Positions 6,777-14,078 of a DNA stretch of 14,078 nucleotides are shown in pieces. The position numbers were made by a program, and so were the translations under genes. The DNA is taken from the NCBI RefSeq assembly GCF_946477055.1, contig NZ_CAMKXG010000069.1, positions 1 to 14,078 on the forward strand, in the 5' to 3' direction. The DNA is from Lonsdalea britannica. GTDB lineage: Bacteria; Pseudomonadota; Gammaproteobacteria; Enterobacterales; Enterobacteriaceae. How positions within the stretch are numbered: the stretch's first letter is position 1; each line of letters begins with the position of its first letter. The notes under the pieces are model-generated. The model saw only the letters and a program-made list of their open reading frames with translations, was not told the DNA's origin and made no database searches.

Positions 6777-9271
6777 AACCATTAACGCCCAAACAACTAT
6801 CGAGCCGACTTAACCGCCAGCTGCAGTCCGTCTCTCAGGGAGTCGATGAAGCGATAGCCTGGCTGGACGATACGCGGCGCAATGTCCCGCGTCTGGATAT
6901 GGAAGCGGATCGCCTGAGCATCAAACTGCGCAGCAGCCGCAATCAGGCGCATGACCTGATGGAGTCCGCGACCAAAGAGATCGCGATGGGCTTCTTCGGC
7001 CTGTCGCAGGCGGGTAAGTCATACCTGATTTCCTCTCTGGCCGCCGGTGAAAACGGTCGGCTGGAAACCAGCGTCGGCGGATTGACGCTGGACTATCAGA
7101 AGCACCTCAACCCGACGGGCCAGTCCTCGGCGTTTGTAACGCGCTTCACCCGTCAGGCCGAAGGTAAAAACACGCCGAATCCGGTCCAGCTGCAACTGCT
7201 GAATGAAGCGGATATCGCGCGGATTATGGCGAACGCGTTTTTGTATCACCGCCGTACGCCCGCGAATGAAGAGCTGGATGAGCAGCACATCGCCGAGCAT
7301 CTAAAAATGCTGGCGATGCATCGTCAGACCACGCCGGTTCCCGGCATGGACAGCGATGACGTGGTCGCGTTATGGGATTATCTGGTGCGTCACGACGGTA
7401 AGCGGCAAACAATTCTGGCCGGTCAGTTCTGGCCAACGGCGGTTGAACTAGCGCCATTCCTGAGCGCGGACGATCGCGCCAGCCTCTTCTCCCTGCTGTG
7501 GGCCGAACAGGCCGACATCACGGCCGCCTATCGTTATTTTGCTTATACGCTGCAGCATCTCTCCAGCGCACGCAAAGTGCTCGCGCCGCTGAGCGTGCTG
7601 GTTGATGAAAGCATGCATGCCGACGGCGGCATCCTGAACGCCAGCTTGTTCGACCGCCTGAATAGCCCGGCGGATATGAGCGTACAGGTCCGTCCTATCG
7701 TGGGCGGCCGCGCGGCGAAAACCGTCGAACTGTCTCTGGCGGAGCTGATGATGCTGACCGCGGAGCTGCAAATTCCGCTGCTGAACGCGCCGCGTGAAAC
7801 GCTGTTCGAACAAGTCGATTTGCTGGATTTCCCCGGTTTCAGTCTGGTGAACGACGAGCCGGAGGCGGACGATGAGGAAGACTTCAGCCGTCCGTTACGC
7901 AGCGCCCCTCACCCGCTGGCGCAGACTTTGCTCTATGCGAAACGGGCCTACCTGCTGGAGCGCTACACCGACAGTCAGGAGATGAACGTCCTGTTGGTCT
8001 GTACGGCCGCCGCCGGTAAGCAAGATGTGAAAACCGTGGGTAAAGCGCTGGACTACTGGGTCCGCCATACCCAAGGTGAAAACCCGCAGGTCCGTAGCCG
8101 TCGTAAACCCGGATTAATATGGGCGGTCACCAAATTCGACCGACGCTTCACCCATGGACATAACAACGACGAAGCGGTTCAGCGCTATGTCGGCAACCCC
8201 GGCGATGCCTGGGGAACGATGCTGGCGCTGGACAAACGCGGCGTGAATCGTATGGCCGCGTGGCTGGATGCGGAGGTTCGCCGCGAGGTGAAACTCAACC
8301 GCGTTAATGAACAGTTGAGCGAACTGCAGCGTGAGCTGACCGAGAATCTGTTGGGAAGCTGGTATCAGCCGACGGGCGCGGATGCGCCAGCGAAAAAACA
8401 GCAGATTGCCGAGTCGATGCTGAAAGCATTGCAGACCCGAACCGGTGTTCACGGCGAAATGTTGGAACGCCTGTTGCCCTCGCGTGATGAGCTGCGCAGG
8501 CTCTATCTGCAACAACAGGAGTCGTCCCCGCGCAGTTATAACGCGTATCCGGACGATTCGGACGCCGTTGCGCCGCCTGCGAGCTATGAGCCTTTCGGCG
8601 TTGGGTTAGAAATCGATCTGTTCAGCGATGAGCCGATCAGTGAAGATCCCAAAGACGCCGAGGAACCTAAAGCCCCGGAAGCAGATATTGCCGACAGTCA
8701 GGGGTACGAAGCCGAGTTCGCTCGCAGCGTCTATCGCTACTGGATCACGCATCTGCGTAACCTGCCGGAAAATGACGCCATTATCGAACTGCTCGGCGTG
8801 GCCCGTCCGACAATCGAAATGTTGGTGGAAGAGCTGATTACCGCGGGTATTCGCCTGAAAATCGAAGAAGAGCTGCTCACCGTGTTGGTGAATGCTGAGC
8901 AGTTGGATCTGAATCGGGAAAATAAAACCGACCGTCAGGTCTCCCGAGCGTTAACCGTGCTGGGCGACTTTGTCGCGTGGCTGGGCTTCCAGCGTGTTAA
9001 AGAAGCGGAACGTCCGGAAAGCCGGGTCAATAAAGGACAGAAAATCTTTGCCCGTCCCGAAAAACAGGCTGGCAGTTTTGGCGCGACGCAGCGGTTGACG
9101 CGCCTGTCCGTGACGCCGACCAACAGCACGGCCTATTACATCTACGACTGGCTGATCGGTCTGAATGAAACCATTATCCGCAATGCGGGCTATGCCGCAG
9201 GACGGGATATCAAACCGAAGCAGCGCGAGCGTTTGGGACATGTCCTGGCGCTGATCAAGTCCGACGCGTAA
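6773..9271 (+). CDS. srfC: SrfC, P-loop GTPase-like protein
   Basis: This is the third gene of srfABC, 832 residues, annotated in related genomes as 'virulence factor SrfC'. A P-loop NTPase domain is readable: Walker A/G1 Gly76-Leu-Ser-Gln-Ala-Gly-Lys82-Ser83; a G3-like Asp352-Phe-Pro-Gly355 after a hydrophobic strand; and G4 Thr453-Lys-Phe-Asp456 after I-W-A-V, which signals guanine specificity. The long distance between G1 and G3 (about 270 residues, helical) resembles large dynamin-like or effector-type GTPases more than small Ras-like ones. An acidic patch (361-370) directly follows G3, and an acidic/proline linker (about 582-643) separates the GTPase half from a C-terminal helical domain (645-832). 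There is no signal peptide or obvious membrane helix. The ATG at 6773 overlaps the srfB stop. A strong terminator follows 9 bases after its TAA. GTPase activity is inferred; the family function is unestablished. Confidence 0.92.
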   Translation: MKPLTPKQLSSRLNRQLQSVSQGVDEAIAWLDDTRRNVPRLDMEADRLSIKLRSSRNQAHDLMESATKEIAMGFFGLSQAGKSYLISSLAAGENGRLETSVGGLTLDYQKHLNPTGQSSAFVTRFTRQAEGKNTPNPVQLQLLNEADIARIMANAFLYHRRTPANEELDEQHIAEHLKMLAMHRQTTPVPGMDSDDVVALWDYLVRHDGKRQTILAGQFWPTAVELAPFLSADDRASLFSLLWAEQADITAAYRYFAYTLQHLSSARKVLAPLSVLVDESMHADGGILNASLFDRLNSPADMSVQVRPIVGGRAAKTVELSLAELMMLTAELQIPLLNAPRETLFEQVDLLDFPGFSLVNDEPEADDEEDFSRPLRSAPHPLAQTLLYAKRAYLLERYTDSQEMNVLLVCTAAAGKQDVKTVGKALDYWVRHTQGENPQVRSRRKPGLIWAVTKFDRRFTHGHNNDEAVQRYVGNPGDAWGTMLALDKRGVNRMAAWLDAEVRREVKLNRVNEQLSELQRELTENLLGSWYQPTGADAPAKKQQIAESMLKALQTRTGVHGEMLERLLPSRDELRRLYLQQQESSPRSYNAYPDDSDAVAPPASYEPFGVGLEIDLFSDEPISEDPKDAEEPKAPEADIADSQGYEAEFARSVYRYWITHLRNLPENDAIIELLGVARPTIEMLVEELITAGIRLKIEEELLTVLVNAEQLDLNRENKTDRQVSRALTVLGDFVAWLGFQRVKEAERPESRVNKGQKIFARPEKQAGSFGATQRLTRLSVTPTNSTAYYIYDWLIGLNETIIRNAGYAAGRDIKPKQRERLGHVLALIKSDA

Positions 9272-9617
9272 ACCTCTCGACACCGCATCTGAGGGATCAG
9301 ATGCGGTGCTTGTTTCTCCCCAGCTCCTTCAGTTTTGTCGCGTCTGCGACGACATTCTCGCCCTTCTGCTCCCTATTTATCGTCCTGAGTTTGATACTTT
9401 CTGTTCCATCACGCACCTGCGTTATAACGCATGAGCCTATGGCTGAAATATGTGGCGGACAAAAGGCGATCCAGATCAACGCCTTTAGAGAAACCTGACA
9501 AAAACCATACAAAATCAGAACGGATTGTGGCCTGATTGAGTGAACGAAATTCGAAAAGCCTTTCTTTACGTGAAACTTTTTTTCACGACTCGCACAGCTA
9601 AAAATGGAATTGTCACC
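9272..9617. other. 346-bp gap after srfC
   Basis: Apart from the srfC terminator at its left end, this gap shows only a 7-bp hairpin (CGTGAAA 9569-9575, TTTCACG 9581-9587) in the leader of the next gene. Short open frames on both strands lack ribosome sites and run into the terminator stem. I found no clear promoter, though the next gene must have one here if the terminator works. Confidence 0.5.
9281..9315 (+). terminator. Terminator of srfABC
   Basis: A perfect 12-bp stem (CACCGCATCTGA 9281-9292, TCAGATGCGGTG 9297-9308) closes the tetraloop GGGA, which fits the stable GNRA class. The following CTTGTTT is moderately T-rich. It starts 10 bases past the srfC stop codon and separates the operon from the ferritin-like gene. 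Confidence 0.8.
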
Positions 9618-11168
9618 ATGAATTTACACGATAACGCTTGTCAGCTTCACAGGGAGAACCACTTCAAGGTCAACGGATTCGTCGAGCTGGACGGTCGACA
9701 AACGCTGAGCCAGGAACTGGATGATATCCGCACGCTGCTGAAAAAAGCGATGGTGCTGGAGCATGCGGTGATCCCTCCTTACCTCACCATGCTTTACACG
9801 CTAAACGATGATAGAGACCGTTGGATATCGGATGTGATTCGCAGCGTCGTCGTCGAAGAAATGCTGCATTTCGTTCTGGTCGGCAACCTGCTTAACGCCG
9901 TGGGCGGTACGCCGGAGGTGAATGCGCCTGATTTCTTGCCGGACTATCCTGCACCGCTGCCGTTTGGCATTGACGATCTCGAAATTCAGCTGCATGCGTT
10001 CTCTCCCCACGCCATTCATCAGGCGATGCAGATAGAGCATCCGAAATATATCCGCCCCGAGGTCGTGGCGAATCACGTCTGTAGCGACATGACCATCGGC
10101 GAATTTTACGTCTATATCGAATCTCGCCTGCGGGCGGCCGTGAAGGCATTCGGCGAAGCAGCTGTCTTTTGCGGCGACGCTAACCGCCAAATCGCTCCTG
10201 AACATTTCACCTATGGCGCAGGCAGCAACGTGATCCCGGTCTATGACTTGAACAGCGCCATTGAGGCGGTGAGAGTCATCTACCATCAGGGAGAAGGATC
10301 GCCGAATCAACTCTGGCTCAGCGATGATGGCGAAATCGCGCACTACTATCGGTTTAATGAAATCTACTGCGGACGCCGTTACGTGTCTGACGATACCATT
10401 GCCAGCGGGCCAACGGGCGTCCAGCTGACCACCGGCTGGGACCATGCCGTCAAAACCCATAGCGGACTCAAGGTCAGCGACTACCCCGCGGGCGACGCGC
10501 AGGCGGCGATCGTGCGGTTTAATCGTCGCTACTGCGAACTGCTTGAACAACTTCAGCAGGGACTGTGTGGGAAACCTCAAAAGCTGATGCCGACGCTGGC
10601 TTCAATGCATGCGCTGCGGGATGACTTCTTACATATCGTCCGTATGCCGTATCCCGGCGATAGCGGCTATTTTTGCGCCCCGACGTTTGAATACACTCCG
10701 CCTAAAGTGACAGCGTCACCCAGCGTCGTGCCGGACGTGAGCTTCAATAGCAATCAGAAAACGCTGAGCACGCTGATGCAGGCCTATGCTTCCGGCGATG
10801 TACAGAAGGCGGTGGCGTGTATGAGTGAACACATCATCTGGGATATCTCCGGCCCCATCGACGTTCCCTATGCGGGCGTGTTTTATGGCCATGACGGCTT
10901 TAGTCGCTACTGGTCGCTGATGGAACAAACGGTGGAGTTCAGCAGCATTGGCACCGAGAACGTGTTTTTCAACGGCAACGAAGCGATGGCTTATGGCGGC
11001 GAGCAAGGTATCACCAAGACGACGCGCGTACCCTACAGTTATGACTGGGCGATTCGCTACGAGTTTAATGACGATCATAAAGTGGTGCTAATGCGTCAGT
11101 ACTTCAACCCGATGCGGATTCAGGCGGCGTTAGCTGCGTCTCATGCCGTGGGCGAACCGAACGGCTAG
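9618..11168 (+). CDS. VioB/RebD-type ferritin-like enzyme fused to a SnoaL-like domain
   Basis: This encodes 516 residues. The first ~360 resemble the ferritin-like (iminophenyl-pyruvate dimer synthase) domain of VioB and RebD. An opening helix reads L-E48-H-A-V-I-P-P-Y, then V-V-V-E-E81-M-L-H84 with E-x-x-H spacing, G-E162-F-Y, and E239-I-A-H242-Y-Y-R-F-N-E248; these Glu/His residues are candidate metal ligands. The C-terminal ~140 residues (about 378-505) look like an NTF2/SnoaL-type small-molecule-binding domain: T-L-x-x-L-M-Q-A-Y-A-S-G-D, then W408-D and a conserved-looking Y-G-H-D-G. VioB and RebD couple two imines made by an amino-acid oxidase; no such oxidase lies nearby. The start is ATG 9618, with GGAA 8 bases upstream. 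A GTG at 9540 is in frame but has no ribosome site and adds an unlikely Phe/Lys-rich tail. It seems monocistronic. Domain family is confident; substrate is unknown. Confidence 0.8.
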   Translation: MNLHDNACQLHRENHFKVNGFVELDGRQTLSQELDDIRTLLKKAMVLEHAVIPPYLTMLYTLNDDRDRWISDVIRSVVVEEMLHFVLVGNLLNAVGGTPEVNAPDFLPDYPAPLPFGIDDLEIQLHAFSPHAIHQAMQIEHPKYIRPEVVANHVCSDMTIGEFYVYIESRLRAAVKAFGEAAVFCGDANRQIAPEHFTYGAGSNVIPVYDLNSAIEAVRVIYHQGEGSPNQLWLSDDGEIAHYYRFNEIYCGRRYVSDDTIASGPTGVQLTTGWDHAVKTHSGLKVSDYPAGDAQAAIVRFNRRYCELLEQLQQGLCGKPQKLMPTLASMHALRDDFLHIVRMPYPGDSGYFCAPTFEYTPPKVTASPSVVPDVSFNSNQKTLSTLMQAYASGDVQKAVACMSEHIIWDISGPIDVPYAGVFYGHDGFSRYWSLMEQTVEFSSIGTENVFFNGNEAMAYGGEQGITKTTRVPYSYDWAIRYEFNDDHKVVLMRQYFNPMRIQAALAASHAVGEPNG

Positions 11169-11174
11169 GCGGAG

Positions 11175-11209
11175 AAAAAGGACGAGGGTCTGTGGATAGG
11201 CCCTCGTCC
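11175..11209 (-). terminator. Shared hairpin between convergent genes
   Basis: A 9-bp stem (GGACGAGGG 11180-11188, CCCTCGTCC 11201-11209) is extended by a T-G and a C-G pair around an 8-base loop. On the minus strand it is followed by TTTTT (complement of 11175-11179), so it is a good terminator for the leftward gene. On the plus strand it stands 12 bases past the ferritin-like gene stop but lacks a T-run. Confidence 0.75.
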
Positions 11210-11217
11210 GGCAGGGA

Positions 11218-11799
11218 TTATTTGGCGGGCAGCGCATGCATTTTATCGCTGATGTCGAGGACCAGTTTATCCTGAGCCGCGACGGCGGCGGGCAGAACGG
11301 CGGTATCCGTGAACGTCACGGGTTGCACTTCCATAATCCGCCCTTGGACGTAAGTGGCGCACAGGGAATGAAGTACCTGTTTGTTCAGCATCGTTTGCAG
11401 ACAGCGAATGGTTGAACCGTTGCTGCTGGTCAGCGTCCGTTTCTCCGGCTGGATGCGCTGGCGCAGCATCTCTTTTTCTGCACTGGCGATGACGGCGTCG
11501 ACATCGCTCTCCCGATCGGCGTGAGGAATTTCGCCGCTCATATTGACCGGCAGCGTATACAGCGAGACCAGCGCTTTACGGTTTGTCGCCGCCTCAATGT
11601 ACTCGGCATCAATAATATGGTTGGTGGTGTCCGCGTTCAGGCTGCGTCGCGTCAAACCGCTGATCGTGTTCGGTAGCGCAGAGGCCAATGCCTGTGACGT
11701 ATAACCCTCTATGTTGTCTGCGTTAGTGTCCTGCGTCTGACCAATCACCGGCGTCGTCAGCAACAATGTGGCGAGGATATAACTGGCCCGAAATTTCAT
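11218..11799 (-). CDS. Unrecognised secreted protein
   Basis: This 193-residue protein matches no family I recognise. The N-terminus is a Sec signal peptide: Lys2/Arg4, a hydrophobic core (about 7-16), then Pro-Val-Ile-Gly20 with probable cleavage before Gln21. The mature part (about 173 residues) is soluble-looking, with two cysteines (C133, C147) that could pair in the periplasm, and no lipobox. I chose the ATG at 11799 because the GGAG ribosome site lies 8 bases upstream; the in-frame ATG at 11805 is only 2 bases from it. That choice also puts Met-Lys-Phe-Arg at the front. It faces the ferritin-like gene and shares the hairpin at 11180-11209. It is divergent from ogt across 244 bp, so no operon partner is visible. 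The function is unknown; a periplasmic stress or envelope role would be a guess. Confidence 0.65.
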   Translation of the reverse strand: MKFRASYILATLLLTTPVIGQTQDTNADNIEGYTSQALASALPNTISGLTRRSLNADTTNHIIDAEYIEAATNRKALVSLYTLPVNMSGEIPHADRESDVDAVIASAEKEMLRQRIQPEKRTLTSSNGSTIRCLQTMLNKQVLHSLCATYVQGRIMEVQPVTFTDTAVLPAAVAAQDKLVLDISDKMHALPAK

Positions 11800-12001
11800 C
11801 GGCATAACTCCATCCCTATTTCTTTATTAAGAGTGAATATTTTGACTTAATGGGTTCTTATCGGCTGCGTTTCCAGATTCTTTTCTGTCGCGGCCCTGTT
11901 TGTACTAAAAAGCAGCAATTTAGCGTAATCATCAAAAAATCCGCCTGATACTGCTCCCCGCGGTTGTCGATGATCTAACCATAGTCAAAAAGTGAAGCCG
12001 A

Positions 12002-12007
12002 TAGTAT
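12002..12007 (+). promoter_or_regulatory. Possible -10 box for ogt
   Basis: TAGTAT at 12002-12007 resembles a -10 element and would start transcription about 30 bases before ogt. No good -35 is found 16-18 bases upstream, so this is only a candidate. Confidence 0.25.
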
Positions 12008-12043
12008 GCTCATTCGGCCATTCATCTTTCTGAGAGAACCGTG

Positions 12044-12556
12044 ATGCAAACATTTCTGCTGGATAAAATTGCGACGCCGATTGGTGAGTTGATGGTGGTT
12101 GCCGATGAAAATCACCACCTGCGCGCACTTGAATGGAGCGAATTTGAAGGAAAACTGCATCGCACGCTGGAGCGACGCTATCGCGACTCGCCCGTGCGGC
12201 TGGCCTCCTCGGCTAATCCCGGCGGACTGAGCGACACCCTGCAGCGCTATTTCGCGGGAGAGTTGACCGCGATTGATTCACTGCCGGTTGCGGCAGTAGG
12301 CACCGATTTTCAGCAGCAAGTGTGGAAGGCATTGCGAGATATTCCATGCGGATCGGTAATGAGTTACGGTCAGCTTGCCGCGCGTCTCGGACGCCCGACG
12401 GCATCGCGCGCCGTCGGTATGGCAAACGGCGCAAACCCGATTTGCATTGTTGTTCCCTGCCATCGAGTCATCGGCGCAGGTGGTGCGCTAACCGGTTATG
12501 CCGGTGGCATTCAACGTAAGCAATGGCTGCTAATACATGAAGGTTACTTATCATAG
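12044..12556 (+). CDS. ogt: Methylated-DNA--protein-cysteine methyltransferase Ogt
   Basis: This is a suicide repair protein that transfers the alkyl group from O6-alkylguanine (and O4-alkylthymine) in DNA to its own cysteine. At 170 residues it is the same size as E. coli Ogt. The active-site block is intact: Asn131-Pro-Ile-Cys-Ile-Val-Val-Pro138-Cys139-His140-Arg141-Val-Ile-Gly, with Cys139 the acceptor. The helix-turn-helix region Y-G-Q-L-A (108-112) with R-A-V-G (122-125) and the G-Y-A-G-G-I-Q-R-K segment (151-159) are also typical. The ATG at 12044 has GAGAG about 8 bases upstream; a GTG at 12041 directly before it would add one residue. It sits just upstream of fnr, as in E. coli, but fnr has its own promoter. 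No Ada-type regulatory domain is fused, which agrees with constitutive Ogt. Confidence 0.96.
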   Translation: MQTFLLDKIATPIGELMVVADENHHLRALEWSEFEGKLHRTLERRYRDSPVRLASSANPGGLSDTLQRYFAGELTAIDSLPVAAVGTDFQQQVWKALRDIPCGSVMSYGQLAARLGRPTASRAVGMANGANPICIVVPCHRVIGAGGALTGYAGGIQRKQWLLIHEGYLS

Positions 12557-12691
12557 CCAGGTGTAATTCATCGGGTAACATTTTCACATTGGCTTATACC
12601 TTCGCCTCCAATGGTTAACACGAGGTTACCAGCCATTCACATTTCTGAACTCTCAGAGCGTGATATTCACTCTTCTTGGGTGTCTGTGGTC

Positions 12692-12720
12692 TTATCAGTG
12701 ACCTTAAAAGCTGTTAAAAT
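12692..12720 (+). promoter_or_regulatory. fnr promoter
   Basis: A -35-like TTATCA (12692-12697) and a -10-like TAAAAT (12715-12720) are separated by the ideal 17 bases. Transcription should start near 12727, which places the FNR box across the start point. Confidence 0.65.
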
Positions 12721-12733
12721 TGACCAATGTCAA
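12720..12733 (+). promoter_or_regulatory. FNR box, autoregulatory operator
   Basis: TTGACCAATGTCAA is a perfect dyad TTGAC-N4-GTCAA, close to the FNR consensus TTGAT-N4-ATCAA (the C/G change is symmetrical in the two arms). It overlaps the end of the -10 box and the predicted start of transcription, where bound FNR would block RNA polymerase. This matches the known anaerobic negative autoregulation of fnr in E. coli. Confidence 0.85.
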
Positions 12734-12753
12734 TTATCGCCAGAGCAAAACCT

Positions 12754-13506
12754 ATGATTCCTGAAAAGCGCATAATCCGACGCATCCAGTCTGGTGGTTG
12801 CGCAATCCATTGTCAGGATTGCAGCATCAGCCAACTCTGCATCCCCTTTACCTTAAATGAGCACGAGCTGGACCAGCTCGACAACATCATTGAAAGGAAA
12901 AAACCGATCCAGAAAGGACAAGCGTTATTCAAGGCCGGTGATGAGCTGAAATCCCTCTATGCCATTCGCTCTGGAACGATTAAAAGCTACACCATTACCG
13001 AACAGGGCGACGAGCAGATTACCGGGTTTCACCTGGCCGGCGATCTGGTCGGTTTCGATGCCATTGGCAACGCCCTGCACCCGAGCTTTGCGCAGGCGTT
13101 AGAAACGTCGATGGTTTGCGAAATCCCCTTCGAGACGCTGGACGACCTGTCTGGAAAAATGCCTAATTTGCGTCAACAGATGATGCGGTTGATGAGCGGT
13201 GAAATCCGTAGCGACCAGGACATGATCCTGCTGCTGTCCAAAAAGAACGCGGAAGAGCGTCTGGCAGCCTTTATCTACAACCTGTCACGCCGTTTTGCGC
13301 AACGAGGCTTCTCTCCCCGCGAATTCCGTCTGACCATGACCCGTGGCGACATCGGTAACTACCTTGGCCTGACGGTCGAAACCATCAGCCGTTTGCTGGG
13401 CCGTTTTCAGAAAAGCGGGACGTTGGCGGTGAAAGGCAAATACATCACGATTGAAAAAATCGAAGCGTTGGCCGAACTAGCCGGAACCGCCCGCCAGAAA
13501 ATCTAA
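12754..13506 (+). CDS. fnr: Oxygen-sensing global regulator Fnr
   Basis: Fnr is a CRP-family transcription factor that carries a [4Fe-4S] cluster and is active as a dimer without oxygen. It switches genes between aerobic and anaerobic respiration. This 250-residue protein equals E. coli FNR in length and is nearly identical along most of it. Cluster ligands Cys20, Cys23, Cys29 and Cys122 are all present, as is the non-ligand Cys16. The cyclic-nucleotide-like beta-barrel spans about 30-130, the dimer helix about 135-165 retains Asp154, and the DNA-reading helix has Val208-Glu209-Thr-Ile-Ser212-Arg213. Differences cluster at the C-terminal tail (after 233). I set the start at ATG 12754, not the in-frame ATG at 12727, because the latter lies inside the FNR box and at the predicted transcription start, and E. 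coli FNR begins Met-Ile-Pro-Glu-Lys-Arg. Confidence 0.98.
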   Translation: MIPEKRIIRRIQSGGCAIHCQDCSISQLCIPFTLNEHELDQLDNIIERKKPIQKGQALFKAGDELKSLYAIRSGTIKSYTITEQGDEQITGFHLAGDLVGFDAIGNALHPSFAQALETSMVCEIPFETLDDLSGKMPNLRQQMMRLMSGEIRSDQDMILLLSKKNAEERLAAFIYNLSRRFAQRGFSPREFRLTMTRGDIGNYLGLTVETISRLLGRFQKSGTLAVKGKYITIEKIEALAELAGTARQKI

Positions 13507-13513
13507 TTATCCT

Positions 13514-13549
13514 GCCGAATCAAGGGTTGTTCTCAATTATTGATTCGGC
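13514..13549 (+). terminator. Hairpin after fnr
   Basis: A perfect 10-bp stem (GCCGAATCAA 13514-13523, TTGATTCGGC 13540-13549) closes a 16-base loop, 8 bases past the fnr stop. No T-run follows on the plus strand, so it may be a weak terminator, an mRNA-end stabiliser or a leader structure for uspE. It is the only strong structure in the 126-bp fnr-uspE gap. Confidence 0.5.
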
Positions 13550-13595
13550 TCCCATCATCAGTTGTTCAAAATAATTTTCTTGGGGTACTCTTATT

Positions 13596-13601
13596 TATAC
13601 T
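13596..13601 (+). promoter_or_regulatory. Possible -10 box for uspE
   Basis: TATACT at 13596-13601 is a good -10 element placed 31 bases before the uspE start codon. No matching -35 is seen at the usual distance; stress-type promoters often lack one, so RpoS dependence is possible but unproven. Confidence 0.35.
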
Positions 13602-13632
13602 GGCTGCGAATCGTCAGCCTAAAGGAGGACCT

Positions 13633-14078
13633 ATGGCGAAGTATCAGAATCTACTGGTCGCTATTGACCCTAATCAGGATGACCAACCGGCACTGCGTCG
13701 CGCCGTGTACTTGGTGCAACGGCTTGGCGGCCGTATCAAGGCGTTTCTGCCGATCTACGATTTTTCCTACGAAATGACGACGCTGCTGTCTCCCGATGAA
13801 CGGATTGAAATGCGGCAAGGCGTTATCGCTCAGCGAACAGAATGGATTGCTCAGCAAAGCCAGTATTATCGAGATATGGGCATCCCCATCGAGATCAAAG
13901 TGGTTTGGCATAGCAAGCCGTTCGAAGCCATCATCGAAGAAGTCATCGCAGGCAAGCACGACCTGCTGTTGAAAATGGCACACCAGCACGATCGGTTGGA
14001 AGCGGTCATCTTTACGCCGACCGACTGGCAGCTGTTGCGCAAATGTCCCTGCCCGGTCTGGATGGTGAAAGATCAGCC
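13633..14078 (+). CDS. uspE: Universal stress protein UspE, N-terminal part
   Basis: This gene is cut by the window edge; 148 codons of a protein of about 316 residues are present. UspE is a tandem universal-stress-protein (two Usp folds) of the cytoplasm, linked in E. coli to stress survival, adhesion and motility. The visible part is the first Usp domain, opening [18 protein letters not shown], with the UspE hallmark [15 protein letters not shown] (43-57), then [10 protein letters not shown] and, near the edge, [10 protein letters not shown]. The first Usp domain of UspE-type proteins lacks the G-x2-G-x9-G(S/T) ATP loop, and none is seen here. The start is fixed by a near-perfect ribosome site AAAGGAGGA (13621-13629). 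Position after fnr is conserved across Enterobacterales. Confidence 0.96.
   Translation, partial: MAKYQNLLVAIDPNQDDQPALRRAVYLVQRLGGRIKAFLPIYDFSYEMTTLLSPDERIEMRQGVIAQRTEWIAQQSQYYRDMGIPIEIKVVWHSKPFEAIIEEVIAGKHDLLLKMAHQHDRLEAVIFTPTDWQLLRKCPCPVWMVKDQ

Noticed and set aside
9297..9512. Short open frames on both strands after srfC (9301-9498 plus, 9297-9512 minus)
   Set aside because: Both run into the srfC terminator stem, have no ribosome site, and the products are not protein-like throughout.
9540..9617. GTG start at 9540 for the ferritin-like protein
   Set aside because: No ribosome site precedes it, the extra 26 residues do not fit the family, and the region contains a hairpin. ATG 9618 has GGAA at good spacing.
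9801..10580. 259-codon minus-strand frame inside the ferritin-like gene
   Set aside because: It is antisense to a recognisable domain and has no domain of its own.
13562..13989. Frames 13562-13777 (plus) and 13651-13989 (minus) over uspE
   Set aside because: UspE is clear in the frame starting at 13633 with a near-perfect ribosome site; these are other-frame shadows.
1..14078. CRISPR array, tRNA, rRNA, transposase or prophage signs
   Set aside because: No regularly spaced repeats, no tRNA-like cloverleaf sequence and no integrase or transposase product was seen on either strand.

Overview
The window looks like an enterobacterial chromosome, most likely from the soft-rot/plant-associated Pectobacteriaceae (Dickeya, Brenneria, Musicola or a relative). 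The main support is the right-hand block ogt - fnr - uspE, which has the classic Enterobacterales order. Fnr there is nearly identical to the E. coli protein as I know it, including its FNR box and all five usual cysteines. A complete srfABC operon and a lone VioB-type ferritin-like enzyme fit the same group. Genus assignment is inference.

Layout, left to right. (1) Minus strand: a small outer-membrane-type lipoprotein gene with a good terminator, then an oxalate/formate-antiporter-family MFS transporter. (2) About 600 bp (1828-2430) with no convincing gene. It may hold a decayed or repeated element, followed by the srf leader with a 12-bp tandem repeat. (3) Plus strand: the srfA-srfB-srfC operon (2431-9271), tightly packed with a 2-bp gap and then an ATGA overlap, and closed by a 12-bp perfect terminator stem. 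(4) Plus strand: a 516-residue protein fusing a VioB/RebD-type ferritin-like domain to a SnoaL/NTF2-like domain. (5) Minus strand: an unrecognised secreted protein, convergent with (4); both end at one hairpin. (6) Plus strand: ogt, fnr with its autoregulatory site, and the first half of uspE, which runs off the window.

The best candidate for an under-described system is srfABC. The sequence shows a membrane-anchored bitopic protein (SrfA), a large HSP70/actin-fold ATPase (SrfB) and a P-loop GTPase-like protein (SrfC), all translated as one unit. These genes carry the label 'virulence factor' from Salmonella, but their biochemical job is not established to my knowledge. The motifs point to a two-nucleotide, membrane-linked machine. 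The ferritin-like/SnoaL fusion is the second candidate: its relatives make bisindole natural products, yet no amino-acid oxidase or other pathway gene lies next to it.
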